Shown here: in pieces, positions 37,177 to 45,207 of the stretch
Layout: each line of letters begins with the position of its first letter
Numbering within the stretch: the first letter of the stretch is position 1
Assembly: GCA_030262725.1 (NCBI GenBank)
Contig: JAJSZS010000013.1
Location: 1 to 58,629, forward strand
Origin: Candidatus Desulfofervidus auxilii
GTDB lineage: Bacteria; Desulfobacterota; Desulfofervidia; Desulfofervidales; Desulfofervidaceae
Length of the DNA: 58,629 bases
Reading direction: 5' to 3'
The notes under the pieces: generated by a model
The model's input: the letters and a program-made list of their open reading frames with translations, nothing else
Told to the model about the DNA's origin: nothing
The model's database searches: none
Program-made: the position numbers and the translations under genes

Positions 37177-37205
37177 TTGACTCTATGATAAAAACTTAAT
37201 ATTAA
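37177..37205 (+). promoter_or_regulatory. Possible promoter of the FAD oxidoreductase gene
   Basis: TTGACT at 37177-37182, 17-base spacer and TATTAA at 37200-37205; an alternative -35 (TTGACA at 37165) lies just upstream. The gene at 37227 has an AGGAG ribosome site, so this is a leadered promoter. Confidence 0.4.
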
Positions 37206-37226
37206 AATTTTATTAAAGGAGAAATA

Positions 37227-38429
37227 ATGTCTATTGCAGTTATAGGTGGGGGAATTGCAGGTCTATCTTGTGCTTACTTCCTTAAAAAACAAGGTTTGGA
37301 TGTTGTTGTATATGAAAGAAAAAAAGAAGTAGGAGGTAGATTTTCTACTTTAAAAATTGATGGAGTTTACATTAATCGGGCAGCTTTAATGTTTTCTAAA
37401 AAACTCAATCCATGTTTTACTTCCCTAATTCATGAATTGGGGGTTCCTTATAGAGAAATGGAAAAATCTAAGTTTGTTGTGCAAATTGGTGATAAAATTA
37501 TTCGTTTAAATAAAGAAGGATTGCTGGAAAGTGGATTGTTTAGTTTAGAAGAAATCAAATTATGGGGGGAATTACAGCAATTAGTACAAACACTTAACTT
37601 TGATTATACTGCCCCTGATGAACGCCTTCTTAAATGGCATGATATGTCTCTTTATGATTTTTGTAAAAAAATGAAATTTACTGATAAAATGATAAATTAT
37701 CTTGCCCAACTTTATGCCAGCTTTCAATACGTTGAACCCCATGAGCTAGCAGCAGATAAAGGATTATTTTCTATTGCCTATTCTATTACCCCTACCTTTA
37801 CACCAATAAAAGGCATGGGTGAGGTAGCCATGCAATTAAAGAAAAGATTAGGAGATAGTGTACAAGTAAATACGCATATAACTGAAGTGCGTTATGAGCA
37901 AGGAAAAGGTTTTATGGTAAAAGTAAAAAGAAAAGAAAAGAAAGTAGCTGAATTTGAAGGTTATTATGAGTATTGTGTCTTTGCTACAGGCCAAAGAACA
38001 GTAAAAAACATTATGCCAGAGATAGATTTTAAAGTCCCGGCCGCTAAGACAGTAGGATATATTATAGAAGCTGTTTGTCCACAATATCGTTCATATGAAT
38101 TAATTATCTTTCCTAAAGTAGACAATAAGCATGGTATTCATGGTGGTGAAATGCAGCATTTGCCAGATGGTCGTTCTATTTGTGCTGTTCTTCTTTACCG
38201 CCGTGATGCAGATCTAAGTGCAGTGTTTAAGGAATATAAAATTATTGAACGTCTTGGTTGGTCACCTGCCATTGGAGTCATGCCACCAGGAGGAAAAATT
38301 GTAGATGTGGTCACCAATGTAAAAAATGCCTTTGTTATAGGAGACTTTTATCGTTTCCCAAATCTTGAATCCTGTGTTTATACTGCAAAAAAAGTAGCAA
38401 ATATCATTGCTAAAGAGAAAGCAAGTTAA
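37227..38429 (+). CDS. FAD-dependent oxidoreductase (protoporphyrinogen oxidase/phytoene desaturase-like fold)
   Basis: 400 residues. The dinucleotide site IAVIGGGIAGLSCAYFLKKQ leads into VVYERKKEVGGRFSTL, the pattern of the amine oxidase and phytoene desaturase superfamily. FTPIKGMGEVAMQLKKRLGD near residue 190 and the C-terminal FAD segment NAFVIGDFYRFPNLESCVYT fit the fold. No membrane anchor is visible. The substrate is not predictable. The next gene, a flavin iron-sulfur protein, begins eleven bases later, so the pair may act together in a reduction or desaturation. A link to the polyketide cluster 2.5 kb downstream is possible but not shown. Confidence 0.8.
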   Translation: MSIAVIGGGIAGLSCAYFLKKQGLDVVVYERKKEVGGRFSTLKIDGVYINRAALMFSKKLNPCFTSLIHELGVPYREMEKSKFVVQIGDKIIRLNKEGLLESGLFSLEEIKLWGELQQLVQTLNFDYTAPDERLLKWHDMSLYDFCKKMKFTDKMINYLAQLYASFQYVEPHELAADKGLFSIAYSITPTFTPIKGMGEVAMQLKKRLGDSVQVNTHITEVRYEQGKGFMVKVKRKEKKVAEFEGYYEYCVFATGQRTVKNIMPEIDFKVPAAKTVGYIIEAVCPQYRSYELIIFPKVDNKHGIHGGEMQHLPDGRSICAVLLYRRDADLSAVFKEYKIIERLGWSPAIGVMPPGGKIVDVVTNVKNAFVIGDFYRFPNLESCVYTAKKVANIIAKEKAS

Positions 38430-38440
38430 GGAAATTAGAA

Positions 38441-39166
38441 ATGAAAATATTAGGAATATGTGGAACAAACAAGAGAGGGAATATAAAATCAGCAAGTGAG
38501 TGGTTTTTAAAAAGGGCACTTGAAGCCGCTGAAGAATTAGGGGCAGAAACAGAATTAATTAGGCTTATAAATTATCGCATAAAACCATGCTTAGCATGTA
38601 ATTTCTGCATTTGTGGCAAATTATGTCCTTTGCTTGAAGATCCAAAAGACGATGCAAAAGAAATCTTTGCTAAGATAGATGAAGCAGAGGGCATAATCTT
38701 TTCTTATCCTGTTTATGCATATCAAACACCTGCCATTATTATTAATCTACTTCAAAGAACAAGACCTTTCCATGAACTTGAAAGGGCAAAGGCAACAGGT
38801 TTAAAAATCAAAGCTGCAAAGAACAATCCCTTTTCAGGGAAGGCAATAGGAAATTTAACTGTCGCAGCTGCTATTGGATTGGAAGGAGCCTTATTTGGTC
38901 CACTTCATATTTTAAAAGCCTTAGGAGCAACACCAGTTGCCTGTGCAGGTATTTCCCTTTTAGACCCAGAGATAAAAAATATCTATAGTATAGATGGTAA
39001 ATTTTCTGTCCCAAATGAAAAAATAAAGGCTTTTTTTGATAGGGATTTTCCTAGTTATGAGGAAAATGAATGCGCTATTGACATGGCTCGTGCAGTAGGA
39101 AAATGGGTTTATAGAGCCTGTAAGTCTGAAGTATTCCAGCGCATAAAATACCGGACAAAACTTTAA
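38441..39166 (+). CDS. Flavodoxin-fold NAD(P)H-dependent FMN reductase with cysteine motif
   Basis: 241 residues. It begins KILGICGTNKRGNIKSASEW, the FMN-binding loop of the NADPH-dependent FMN reductase family. CLACNFCICGKLCPL near residue 50 holds five closely spaced cysteines as in iron-sulfur flavoproteins (Isf) of anaerobes. SYPVYAYQTPAIIINLLQRT contacts the flavin ring. Isf proteins pass electrons from ferredoxin to small acceptors. It follows the FAD oxidoreductase by eleven bases and is probably cotranscribed with it. The C-terminus (MARAVGKWVYRACKSE) is helical. Confidence 0.82.
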   Translation: MKILGICGTNKRGNIKSASEWFLKRALEAAEELGAETELIRLINYRIKPCLACNFCICGKLCPLLEDPKDDAKEIFAKIDEAEGIIFSYPVYAYQTPAIIINLLQRTRPFHELERAKATGLKIKAAKNNPFSGKAIGNLTVAAAIGLEGALFGPLHILKALGATPVACAGISLLDPEIKNIYSIDGKFSVPNEKIKAFFDRDFPSYEENECAIDMARAVGKWVYRACKSEVFQRIKYRTKL

Positions 39167-39178
39167 ATTAATTTATAA

Positions 39179-39631
39179 CTATTTTAAAGGAAATTTGGGA
39201 GCCCAGGAATTGAATCTTTCTTTTATTTCTTTTTCTTTTAACATAAAAAATGGCAAAGTTACTAAGGGAAGTGACCCTTTCCAATCAGGATTAAATAAAG
39301 AAAAAAGTCTAAAATCAATAAGAATTTGCATAATGCCAGGAGTAACAACTCTTAAAGAATCAATTGGATATATAAGAGAAGTTTGTGGTTGTCGATAACA
39401 AGGAGGTTCTGCTGTTTTTTTTATAAGAAAAAGAATATCTGTTAATAAATCTGATTCAGCATAAGGAAGAACAAGATATCTTTTTTTTATTTCCAAAAGC
39501 CTTACTTTACCACGAGAAATTGTTTCTTCCATGTATTTTAAAGAAAAAAGTCCACTCTCATAATTATATAATGCCCAACCTTTTTCTTCCATCATTTCAG
39601 GAAATTTTTTTGAAAATTCAAACCACATCAT
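39179..39631 (-). CDS. Hypothetical protein
   Basis: 150 residues on the minus strand with a GAGG site nine bases before the ATG. The sequence begins MMWFEFSKKFPEMMEEKGWA and has a proline- and aromatic-rich C-terminal half (VTLPFFMLKEKEIKERFNSW). No domain, signal peptide or cysteine pattern is recognised. It stands alone, convergent to the flavoprotein gene. It is long enough and free of a competing frame of quality, so it is probably real. Confidence 0.6.
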   Translation of the reverse strand: MMWFEFSKKFPEMMEEKGWALYNYESGLFSLKYMEETISRGKVRLLEIKKRYLVLPYAESDLLTDILFLIKKTAEPPCYRQPQTSLIYPIDSLRVVTPGIMQILIDFRLFSLFNPDWKGSLPLVTLPFFMLKEKEIKERFNSWAPKFPLK

Positions 39632-39887
39632 CTTAATTTACCTCTATATTTATTCTTTAATAATAAAAGAATGCAAGAATTTAGTCAAATTATTAAAAAA
39701 TAATTAATTTAGTTAATCAATATTTTGGAGTAATGCCTTATTTTTTAACGCTTTTTTACAAATTTTTATGTGAGACATAAAGGATGTGGTATGAAAATTA
39801 AAAACCACCAAAAACTTCAAATTTTACAGAATACATAACAAATTTAATTTAATATCTTGATTTAATGGGAAATTTATATTATTTTGT

Positions 39888-39905
39888 TAACAAACTTGTT
39901 ATAAT
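39888..39905 (+). promoter_or_regulatory. Operator dyad overlapping -10 box of antitoxin gene
   Basis: TAACAA-AC-TTGTTA (39888-39901) is a perfect dyad that overlaps a TATAAT box at 39900-39905. Such dyads are common autoregulatory sites of toxin-antitoxin operons. The 289 bases between the hypothetical gene and the antitoxin gene hold nothing else I can support except a weak GTGGT/ACCAC pair at 39786-39808. Confidence 0.5.
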
Positions 39906-39920
39906 TAAAAGGAGTAAATT

Positions 39921-40211
39921 GTGCGTAATTCCCATTTTGTTGCTATAAAAGATAAAGATAATAAAGCTAGGTTAATACCATTAAAAGAGTACGCAAGAAG
40001 AAAAGGTTTTCCTATGGGTACAACCCATCAGCTAAGAAACTGGTTAAGAAAAAAAGGTTATTTGTATTTAGAAAGACCAGGGGAGATAATTCTAATAGAG
40101 CCGTTTGTTCCTACAGAAAAAGCAGAAAGGAAGCTTGGTATCTTAAAAAATAAAGGGAAATGTATTATTAAGTCAGATTTTGATATATCTGATGAAGAAC
40201 TGATTTCATGA
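39921..40211 (+). CDS. Antitoxin-like protein, partner of a broken PIN toxin
   Basis: 96 residues, GTG start with AAGGAG upstream. The N-terminal half (LIPLKEYARRKGFPMGTTHQ and LRNWLRKKGYLYLE) looks like a helix-turn-helix, and the last residues (KGKCIIKSDFDISDEELIS) match the toxin-wrapping tails of antitoxins paired with PIN-domain toxins. Its stop codon overlaps the ATG of a vapC-like gene (ATGA), the classical arrangement. Since that toxin is destroyed, this gene is an orphan antitoxin and may persist by chance or for regulation. Confidence 0.65.
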   Translation: MRNSHFVAIKDKDNKARLIPLKEYARRKGFPMGTTHQLRNWLRKKGYLYLERPGEIILIEPFVPTEKAERKLGILKNKGKCIIKSDFDISDEELIS

Positions 40212-40463
40212 AATATCTTCTTGATACACACACTGTTTTATGGTCTCTTTTTAACCCGGAAAGATTATCTGAAAAAATATACAACTTATTGATAACACGC
40301 TCCTAGAGAAGCCTCCTCTTTCCATAAACTTCCACGATTACATAAAGATCCATTTGATAGAATGCTGATATGGCAAGCTATTCTTCGGAAAATGACACTA
40401 GTTTCAGGTGATAAAGAGTTTAAAAAATATGTAAAATTTGGATTAAATCTTCTCAATCCTTAA
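40208..40463 (+). pseudogene. vapC: Broken VapC-type PIN-domain toxin gene
   Basis: The first frame gives MKYLLDTHTVLWSLFNPERL and stops at 40307 after about 32 codons. In a different frame, 40325-40463 gives HKLPRLHKDPFDRMLIWQAI, then LRKMTLVSGDKEFKKY, ending at TAA 40461. These are the N-terminal and C-terminal thirds of a PIN toxin (metal aspartates in LLDTH, DPFDR and SGDKEF); the middle is deleted. The toxin therefore cannot be made. The start overlaps the antitoxin stop. Confidence 0.85.
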
Positions 40464-40605
40464 ATGATACAAAGTGGGTAATACGGATGATAAAAAAGAA
40501 GCTTTAGCTGCATTGAATTTGAGGAAAATTCATCAAACTTATTCTCAGTATGTTCTTTTTATAGCACCAAAAATAGCATCCCAATTGTGGGTAAGGTTGT
40601 GGTGC

Positions 40606-40760
40606 TTATAGTTGACTCCTAACTCTTTTGATAATTTTTTCATAATCATTATGAGAACCTATCCAAAATTAAAAATCTTTCGTAGTTCTTGATATCATAA
40701 TTTATCTAAGTCCAAAATTTCTGTTTTTCCTTCTTCATACGCTTTCAAAGCCTATGTAGC
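40606..40760 (-). pseudogene. Remnant of a second toxin-antitoxin module (RelE/HigB-like)
   Basis: On the minus strand, 40751-40695 encodes an antitoxin tail ALKAYEEGKTEILDLDKL with a stop; an in-frame stop precedes it. Overlapping this, ATG 40698 starts MISRTTKDF, an in-frame TAA, then FWIGSHNDYEKIIKRVRSQL ending at 40606. The latter resembles the last strand of RelE/HigB toxins. Both genes are truncated and the toxin has an internal stop. From 40464 to 40605 and 40761 to 40838 I see nothing supportable. Confidence 0.6.
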
Positions 40761-40838
40761 AAAGAGAAATGTACTTTAGTGTAAAAAAATAAATAAGGAT
40801 CCTGTTAATAAACATTTTGTCTCCTCATAAAATTTCTC

Positions 40839-40867
40839 TTGACAATTTAGAAAAAATTTACTATTTA
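40839..40867 (+). promoter_or_regulatory. Promoter of the polyketide gene cluster
   Basis: TTGACA at 40839-40844, 17-base spacer and TATTTA at 40862-40867. A 40-base leader with GGAGG (40904-40908) precedes the ATG at 40914. No other convincing promoter is seen until 56 kb, so the whole cluster may be one transcript. Confidence 0.6.
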
Positions 40868-40878
40868 AACTTTATTAG

Positions 40879-40903
40879 TAAATTTTTATTAATAAATTTT
40901 TAT
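40879..40903 (+). repeat. Direct repeat in the leader of the polyketide cluster
   Basis: TAAATTTTTAT occurs twice, at 40879-40889 and 40893-40903, fourteen bases apart start to start, between promoter and ribosome site. In AT-rich DNA this may be chance, but the position suits an operator or mRNA element. Confidence 0.35.
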
Positions 40904-40913
40904 GGAGGCATGA

Positions 40914-42380
40914 ATGAGGATATTATTTGTGATGCCACGTGTAGGTGCTTGGGCTTCTCATGGGATACATAAGGCGCCAAATCAGCTTTATGCTCAGCTT
41001 GGTGCATATTTAAGAGAAAAAAATATTGGTGAAATAAAAGTATTAGATGCACGTGCTTTAGATATGAGTACTGAAGAAATGCTTAAAGAGGTAAAGAAAA
41101 ATAAACCTGATATTGTGATTCTAGGAGATATGGTGCATTCCTATGGTGGATTTGCGGTGATGTGGTATTTCAATGAAACTGCACGCTTGATAAAGGAAAC
41201 TTGTCCAAAGACAAAGATTGTTGTTGGTGGTCTTTGGTATTCTGGATATTTTAAAGAAACCCTTGAACAGAATCCATGGATAGATTTTGTATATGTAGGT
41301 GAGGCAGAGCTTACTGTAGAAGAATTGCTCCTTGCCTTAGATAGTGGACGTAAGGATTTAGAAAATATCCCTGGTCTTGCTTTTAGAAAAGATGGAAAGA
41401 TAGTGCTTGGGCCTCATCGTGAATTGATTAAAGATTTAGATACACTGCCTCTTCCTGCCTATGATCTCTTCCCCATGGATAAATATGTGGGGCATACCTA
41501 TTGGAAACCCTTTGTAGAAATCATCACCTCCCGTGGTTGCCCTAATGCCTGCTCTTTTTGTTATGAATGGAGCCAATTTGATCCACGCACACCAAAGGAC
41601 TTTGTTACTTGGCGGGCTAAGTCTGCCAAAAAGGTAGTAGATGAATTAGAAGTGTTAGAAAAACAATATGGCGTAAAGGTAGTAGTTATTCAGGATGATA
41701 CCTATAATGTGGATTTAAATAGACTAAAAGAGACATGCGATGAGATTTTAAAAAGAAACCTTTCCATAAAATGGGTAATGCTTGGCATAGCAAGAGATTG
41801 GGTAAGGCAAAAGGAGCTTATCCCTTTGATGAAAGAAGCAGGTCTTTTTATGGGTTTGGTAGGAATAGAAGTGGCAAGTGATGAAGAACTGAAGAAAATT
41901 GGTAAAAAAATAACCACTTCTCAGGTAAAAGAAACCATTGATATTTTAAGGGAAAATGACATTGCTACTGTAGGCACATTACTTGTTGGGTTTGAAGATG
42001 ATAATGAAGAGGTAATTAAAAGGAGATGTGCCTTTGCTGATGAAATTGACCCAGACATTATCTGGATAGGTTTTGTTACACCACCTCCTGGCTCACCTAT
42101 CTGGAAAAGCGCTGTTAAAAGAGGATGGATTGACCCCAATCATATAGATTTAAAACTATGGGATTTTCAGCATCCTGTTATGCCTACAAAGTATTTATCT
42201 ATAGAAGATATAGGACGTTTAGCTGCCTGGGGAATAAAGCAGTTTTTTAGCAATCCTAAAAGGATTAAGCGGATTATGGAGAGTAATTATGATCCTTTAG
42301 CTAAACTGTGTTTTAAGGATCAGATAGATAATCTTAGGCGTTTTGAAGGGGCTGCTACAAAAGGAGAAATATTGGTTTAG
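40914..42380 (+). CDS. B12-binding-type radical SAM enzyme, first gene of polyketide cluster
   Basis: 488 residues. The N-terminal 140 residues form a Rossmann-like cobalamin-binding-type domain (LFVMPRVGAW, VLDARALDM, DIVILGDMVHSYGG, IVVGGLWYSGYF), without the DxHxxG base-off motif. The linker ends in DTLPLPAYDLFPMDKY. The radical SAM cluster cysteines are C209, C213 and C216 in RGCPNACSFCYEW. A C-terminal domain of about 90 residues follows the barrel. Such enzymes methylate unactivated carbons or close rings. GGAGG lies five bases before the ATG. The last cluster gene (54712) is its paralogue. Substrate unknown. Confidence 0.88.
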   Translation: MRILFVMPRVGAWASHGIHKAPNQLYAQLGAYLREKNIGEIKVLDARALDMSTEEMLKEVKKNKPDIVILGDMVHSYGGFAVMWYFNETARLIKETCPKTKIVVGGLWYSGYFKETLEQNPWIDFVYVGEAELTVEELLLALDSGRKDLENIPGLAFRKDGKIVLGPHRELIKDLDTLPLPAYDLFPMDKYVGHTYWKPFVEIITSRGCPNACSFCYEWSQFDPRTPKDFVTWRAKSAKKVVDELEVLEKQYGVKVVVIQDDTYNVDLNRLKETCDEILKRNLSIKWVMLGIARDWVRQKELIPLMKEAGLFMGLVGIEVASDEELKKIGKKITTSQVKETIDILRENDIATVGTLLVGFEDDNEEVIKRRCAFADEIDPDIIWIGFVTPPPGSPIWKSAVKRGWIDPNHIDLKLWDFQHPVMPTKYLSIEDIGRLAAWGIKQFFSNPKRIKRIMESNYDPLAKLCFKDQIDNLRRFEGAATKGEILV

Positions 42381-42389
42381 GAGAAAAAA

Positions 42390-44222
42390 ATGTTACCACA
42401 AAGGATTGCCTATTTGAATTTAGATAGATTAGATACCGAGATTGTAGAAATCCCTTTAGAAATAACCAAAAAGTTTTTGGGTGGACGTGGAATAAACATT
42501 TATTTGCTTTATAATCAGGTTACACCTGAAATAAATCCCTTTTCACCAAAAAATCCCCTTATCATTGGTTTAGGACTTTTAACTGGATTAAAGGGCATAG
42601 GTGCTTCTAGATGCAATATTTCTGGAAAATCACCTGAGACAGGTCTTTTAGGAGATGCAAACATAGGAGGCAATTTTGGTGCCTTTATGAAAAAGACAGG
42701 AATTGATTATTTGTTCATTATAGGTGCAGCTAAAGAACCTGTATATATTTATTTGGATGACAAAGGCATTGAAGTAAAGGATGCCAAAGATTTATGGGGA
42801 AAAGACACTATAGAAACTAATACCATTTTAAAAAAACGCTATGGCCCTTCAAGCCAATCTATTTCTATTGGTATTGCTGGTGAAAATTTGGTGCGCTTTG
42901 CCTGCATCATTAATAGGAAAAAAAATGCTGCTGGAAGGACAGGACTTGGCTGTCTTATGGGAGCAAAAAAGATAAAGGCAATTGTGGTAAATGGTAAAAA
43001 ATCAATAAAGCCAAAGGATGAGAATGGATTTAATGATTTATTAAAATTTCTTCAAAAAAGGCTAAAAGAAGAGCCTTTAGTCAATGTACTCAGTGAATTT
43101 GGCACTGCCCATCTTTTTAAACTGATTAATCAAAAGATTGGTATGGGAAGAGTCCATAATGGGCTTTCTATGAAATTTGATAATAAAGATATCTCACCTG
43201 AGGTATTAAAAGAAAAATATTACAAAGGGAAGGCAGGCTGTTTTTCCTGTCCAGTAACCTGTCAGCATAGATACAAAACAGAAAAAATAAGCAATGAAGG
43301 GCCAGAATATACTATCTTAGCAAGTTTTGGTCCGGTTTTGGGCATAAAAAGATTAGAAACAATCCTTTATATAAATAATTTAATAAATCGCTATGGTCTA
43401 GATGCCAGTTCAACATCAAATCTTATTGCCTGGTCTATTGAATTATTTAAAAAGGGTGTCATTGATGAAAAATTAACAAATGGGCTAAAGCTTGATTGGG
43501 GAAATGAAGAAGCTATTATAGAGTTAATCCATCAGATTGCCCATAGAGATGGATTTGGCAATCTTTTAGCAGATGGTGCAAAGGAAGCTATAAAAAAATT
43601 AGGTGAAGGAACAGCTAAATATCTTATCTGGACAAAATATTTACCTCAATCAGACCCTGTAGATTTAAGATATCTTCCTGCCTATGCCCTAGGAAATGCT
43701 GTTGCTTCAAGGGGCTCTGACCATTTAAGAAGTCGCCCTACTTGGGAGGCCTATGGTCTTTCTGAAGAACAATTAAAAGCCATTTATGGTGGGTATGTCT
43801 CTGCTAATCCACATAGTTATGAAGGGAAGGGTAGGGTTATTTGGTGGTGGGAAACATATCTTTCTTTATTTGATGCTTTAGGACTCTGTAAACTTATTGC
43901 CTTTCATTGTCGTCCTGGTCTGTTTAATTTTGAATTTTTCTCAAAACTTATTCACTATGCTACTGGTCTTGATTTAACACCTGAAGAAATCTTTGAAATA
44001 GGAGAAAGAATTGTCACCTTAGAAAGGATGTTTATTGTGCGCGAGGGAATAAGAAGAAAAGATGATTTTCCACCACAAAGGTATTTTGAACCCTTAAATG
44101 GATTAAGGCTAGATAAAGAAAAATTTGAGCAAATGCTAGATGAATATTATCAGCTCCGTGGCTTTGATAAAGAAGGTAAGCCTTTAGAAGAGACAATAAA
44201 ACGTTTGGGTTTAAGTCAATGA
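42390..44222 (+). CDS. Aldehyde:ferredoxin oxidoreductase-family tungstoenzyme
   Basis: 610 residues, standard size. It has KKFLGGRGINIYLLYNQV, GIGASRCNISGKSPETGLLG and DANIGGNFGAFMKKTGID at the cofactor-binding end. The [4Fe-4S] cysteines are at C284, C287, C291 and C500 (GCFSCPVTCQHR and LGLCKLIAF). RYLPAYALGNAVASRGSDHL is the second pterin motif. The family interconverts aldehydes and carboxylic acids with ferredoxin; the BamB relatives reduce aromatic rings. Within this polyketide operon it could reduce a released acid or handle an aryl aldehyde. GAGAA precedes the start, ten bases after the radical SAM gene. Confidence 0.88.
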   Translation: MLPQRIAYLNLDRLDTEIVEIPLEITKKFLGGRGINIYLLYNQVTPEINPFSPKNPLIIGLGLLTGLKGIGASRCNISGKSPETGLLGDANIGGNFGAFMKKTGIDYLFIIGAAKEPVYIYLDDKGIEVKDAKDLWGKDTIETNTILKKRYGPSSQSISIGIAGENLVRFACIINRKKNAAGRTGLGCLMGAKKIKAIVVNGKKSIKPKDENGFNDLLKFLQKRLKEEPLVNVLSEFGTAHLFKLINQKIGMGRVHNGLSMKFDNKDISPEVLKEKYYKGKAGCFSCPVTCQHRYKTEKISNEGPEYTILASFGPVLGIKRLETILYINNLINRYGLDASSTSNLIAWSIELFKKGVIDEKLTNGLKLDWGNEEAIIELIHQIAHRDGFGNLLADGAKEAIKKLGEGTAKYLIWTKYLPQSDPVDLRYLPAYALGNAVASRGSDHLRSRPTWEAYGLSEEQLKAIYGGYVSANPHSYEGKGRVIWWWETYLSLFDALGLCKLIAFHCRPGLFNFEFFSKLIHYATGLDLTPEEIFEIGERIVTLERMFIVREGIRRKDDFPPQRYFEPLNGLRLDKEKFEQMLDEYYQLRGFDKEGKPLEETIKRLGLSQ

Positions 44223-45205
44223 AAATAGCTATTATTGGTGCAGGGGCAATAGGCGGTTTAGTCGCTGGTTATCTTAGTAAAGAAGGGATTGATATTACCT
44301 TAATTGGTAAGAAAAAGGATGTTTTAGCGATTAAAGAAAATGGGCTTTTTATAGAAGGGGTAAGAGGAAAATTGGTTATTCCAATTAATGTTGAAGATAA
44401 ATTAAAAAATAATGCAGACTTTATTATTTTGGCTATTAAAACACAAGATATCCCTTCAGTCTTAAACGATATCCCAAAAAATATCCCCATCCTTACAGTA
44501 CAAAATGGTGTAAGGGCAGAAGAAATTCTTTCAAACTATATCCCAAAAGAAAAGATTATCGGAAGTGTTGTTATGTTTGGGGCAACATATCTTTCTCCAG
44601 GAAAGATTTTACATAACTTTGAAGGAGATTGGATTATTGGTAAGGCATTTTCTAAAAATGATGAAGAAGTGGAAAAATTAGCAAATCTTTTAAATAAGGC
44701 ATTTTCTATCCATATTACAGAAGAAATAAAAGAAATGAAATGGTTAAAACTCTTTTTAAACCTAAATAATTGTCTTCCTGCCTTAATCGGAAAGAGCATG
44801 CAAGAGACATTTTCTGACTTAGAGATTTGTAAATTAAGTATTCGTCTTTTAAAAGAAGCATTAACAGTAATTGATAAGGCAGGAATCAAATTAAAATCTC
44901 TACCAGATTTCCCTTTAGAAAGGCTTTATGCATTGACAAATATGCCATTAGAAGAATCAGCAAGAATATTCTCAAACATTATGAAAAATTTAAGTAAAGA
45001 ACCACTTTATGGCTCAATCCTTCAAAGCATAAAGAGAAAAAGACCTTCAGAGATTGATTATATCAATGGAGAGATAGCCTCTTTGAGTGAAAAGATAGGG
45101 ATAGACGCACCTTTAAATAAAAAAGTAGTAGAGATGGTGCATGCAGTAGAAAAAAGAGGTGAATTTTTTAAGTCAGAAGAAATTTTAAATGAATTTAGGA
45201 GGTAA
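44219..45205 (+). CDS. 2-dehydropantoate 2-reductase-like ketoacid reductase
   Basis: 328 residues. The NADPH site is KIAIIGAGAIGGLVAGYLSK; NADFIILAIKTQDIPSVLND and TVQNGVRAEEILSNYI follow. The catalytic lysine lies in EMKWLKLFLNLNNCLPAL. The C-terminal RKRPSEIDYINGEIASLSEK and IGIDAPLNKKVVEMV complete the PanE/ApbA pattern. The classical enzyme makes pantoate for coenzyme A. Placement in the polyketide operon (four-base overlap with the oxidoreductase, two bases before the TIGR04076-like gene) suggests reduction of a pathway ketoacid, or pantetheine supply for the carrier protein. The former is my preference. Confidence 0.82.
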   Translation: MKIAIIGAGAIGGLVAGYLSKEGIDITLIGKKKDVLAIKENGLFIEGVRGKLVIPINVEDKLKNNADFIILAIKTQDIPSVLNDIPKNIPILTVQNGVRAEEILSNYIPKEKIIGSVVMFGATYLSPGKILHNFEGDWIIGKAFSKNDEEVEKLANLLNKAFSIHITEEIKEMKWLKLFLNLNNCLPALIGKSMQETFSDLEICKLSIRLLKEALTVIDKAGIKLKSLPDFPLERLYALTNMPLEESARIFSNIMKNLSKEPLYGSILQSIKRKRPSEIDYINGEIASLSEKIGIDAPLNKKVVEMVHAVEKRGEFFKSEEILNEFRR

Positions 45206-45207
45206 AG

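Noticed and set aside
39786-39808. GTGGT/ACCAC hairpin as a terminator or riboswitch
   Set aside because: Only five base pairs with a 13-base loop and no T-run; likely chance.
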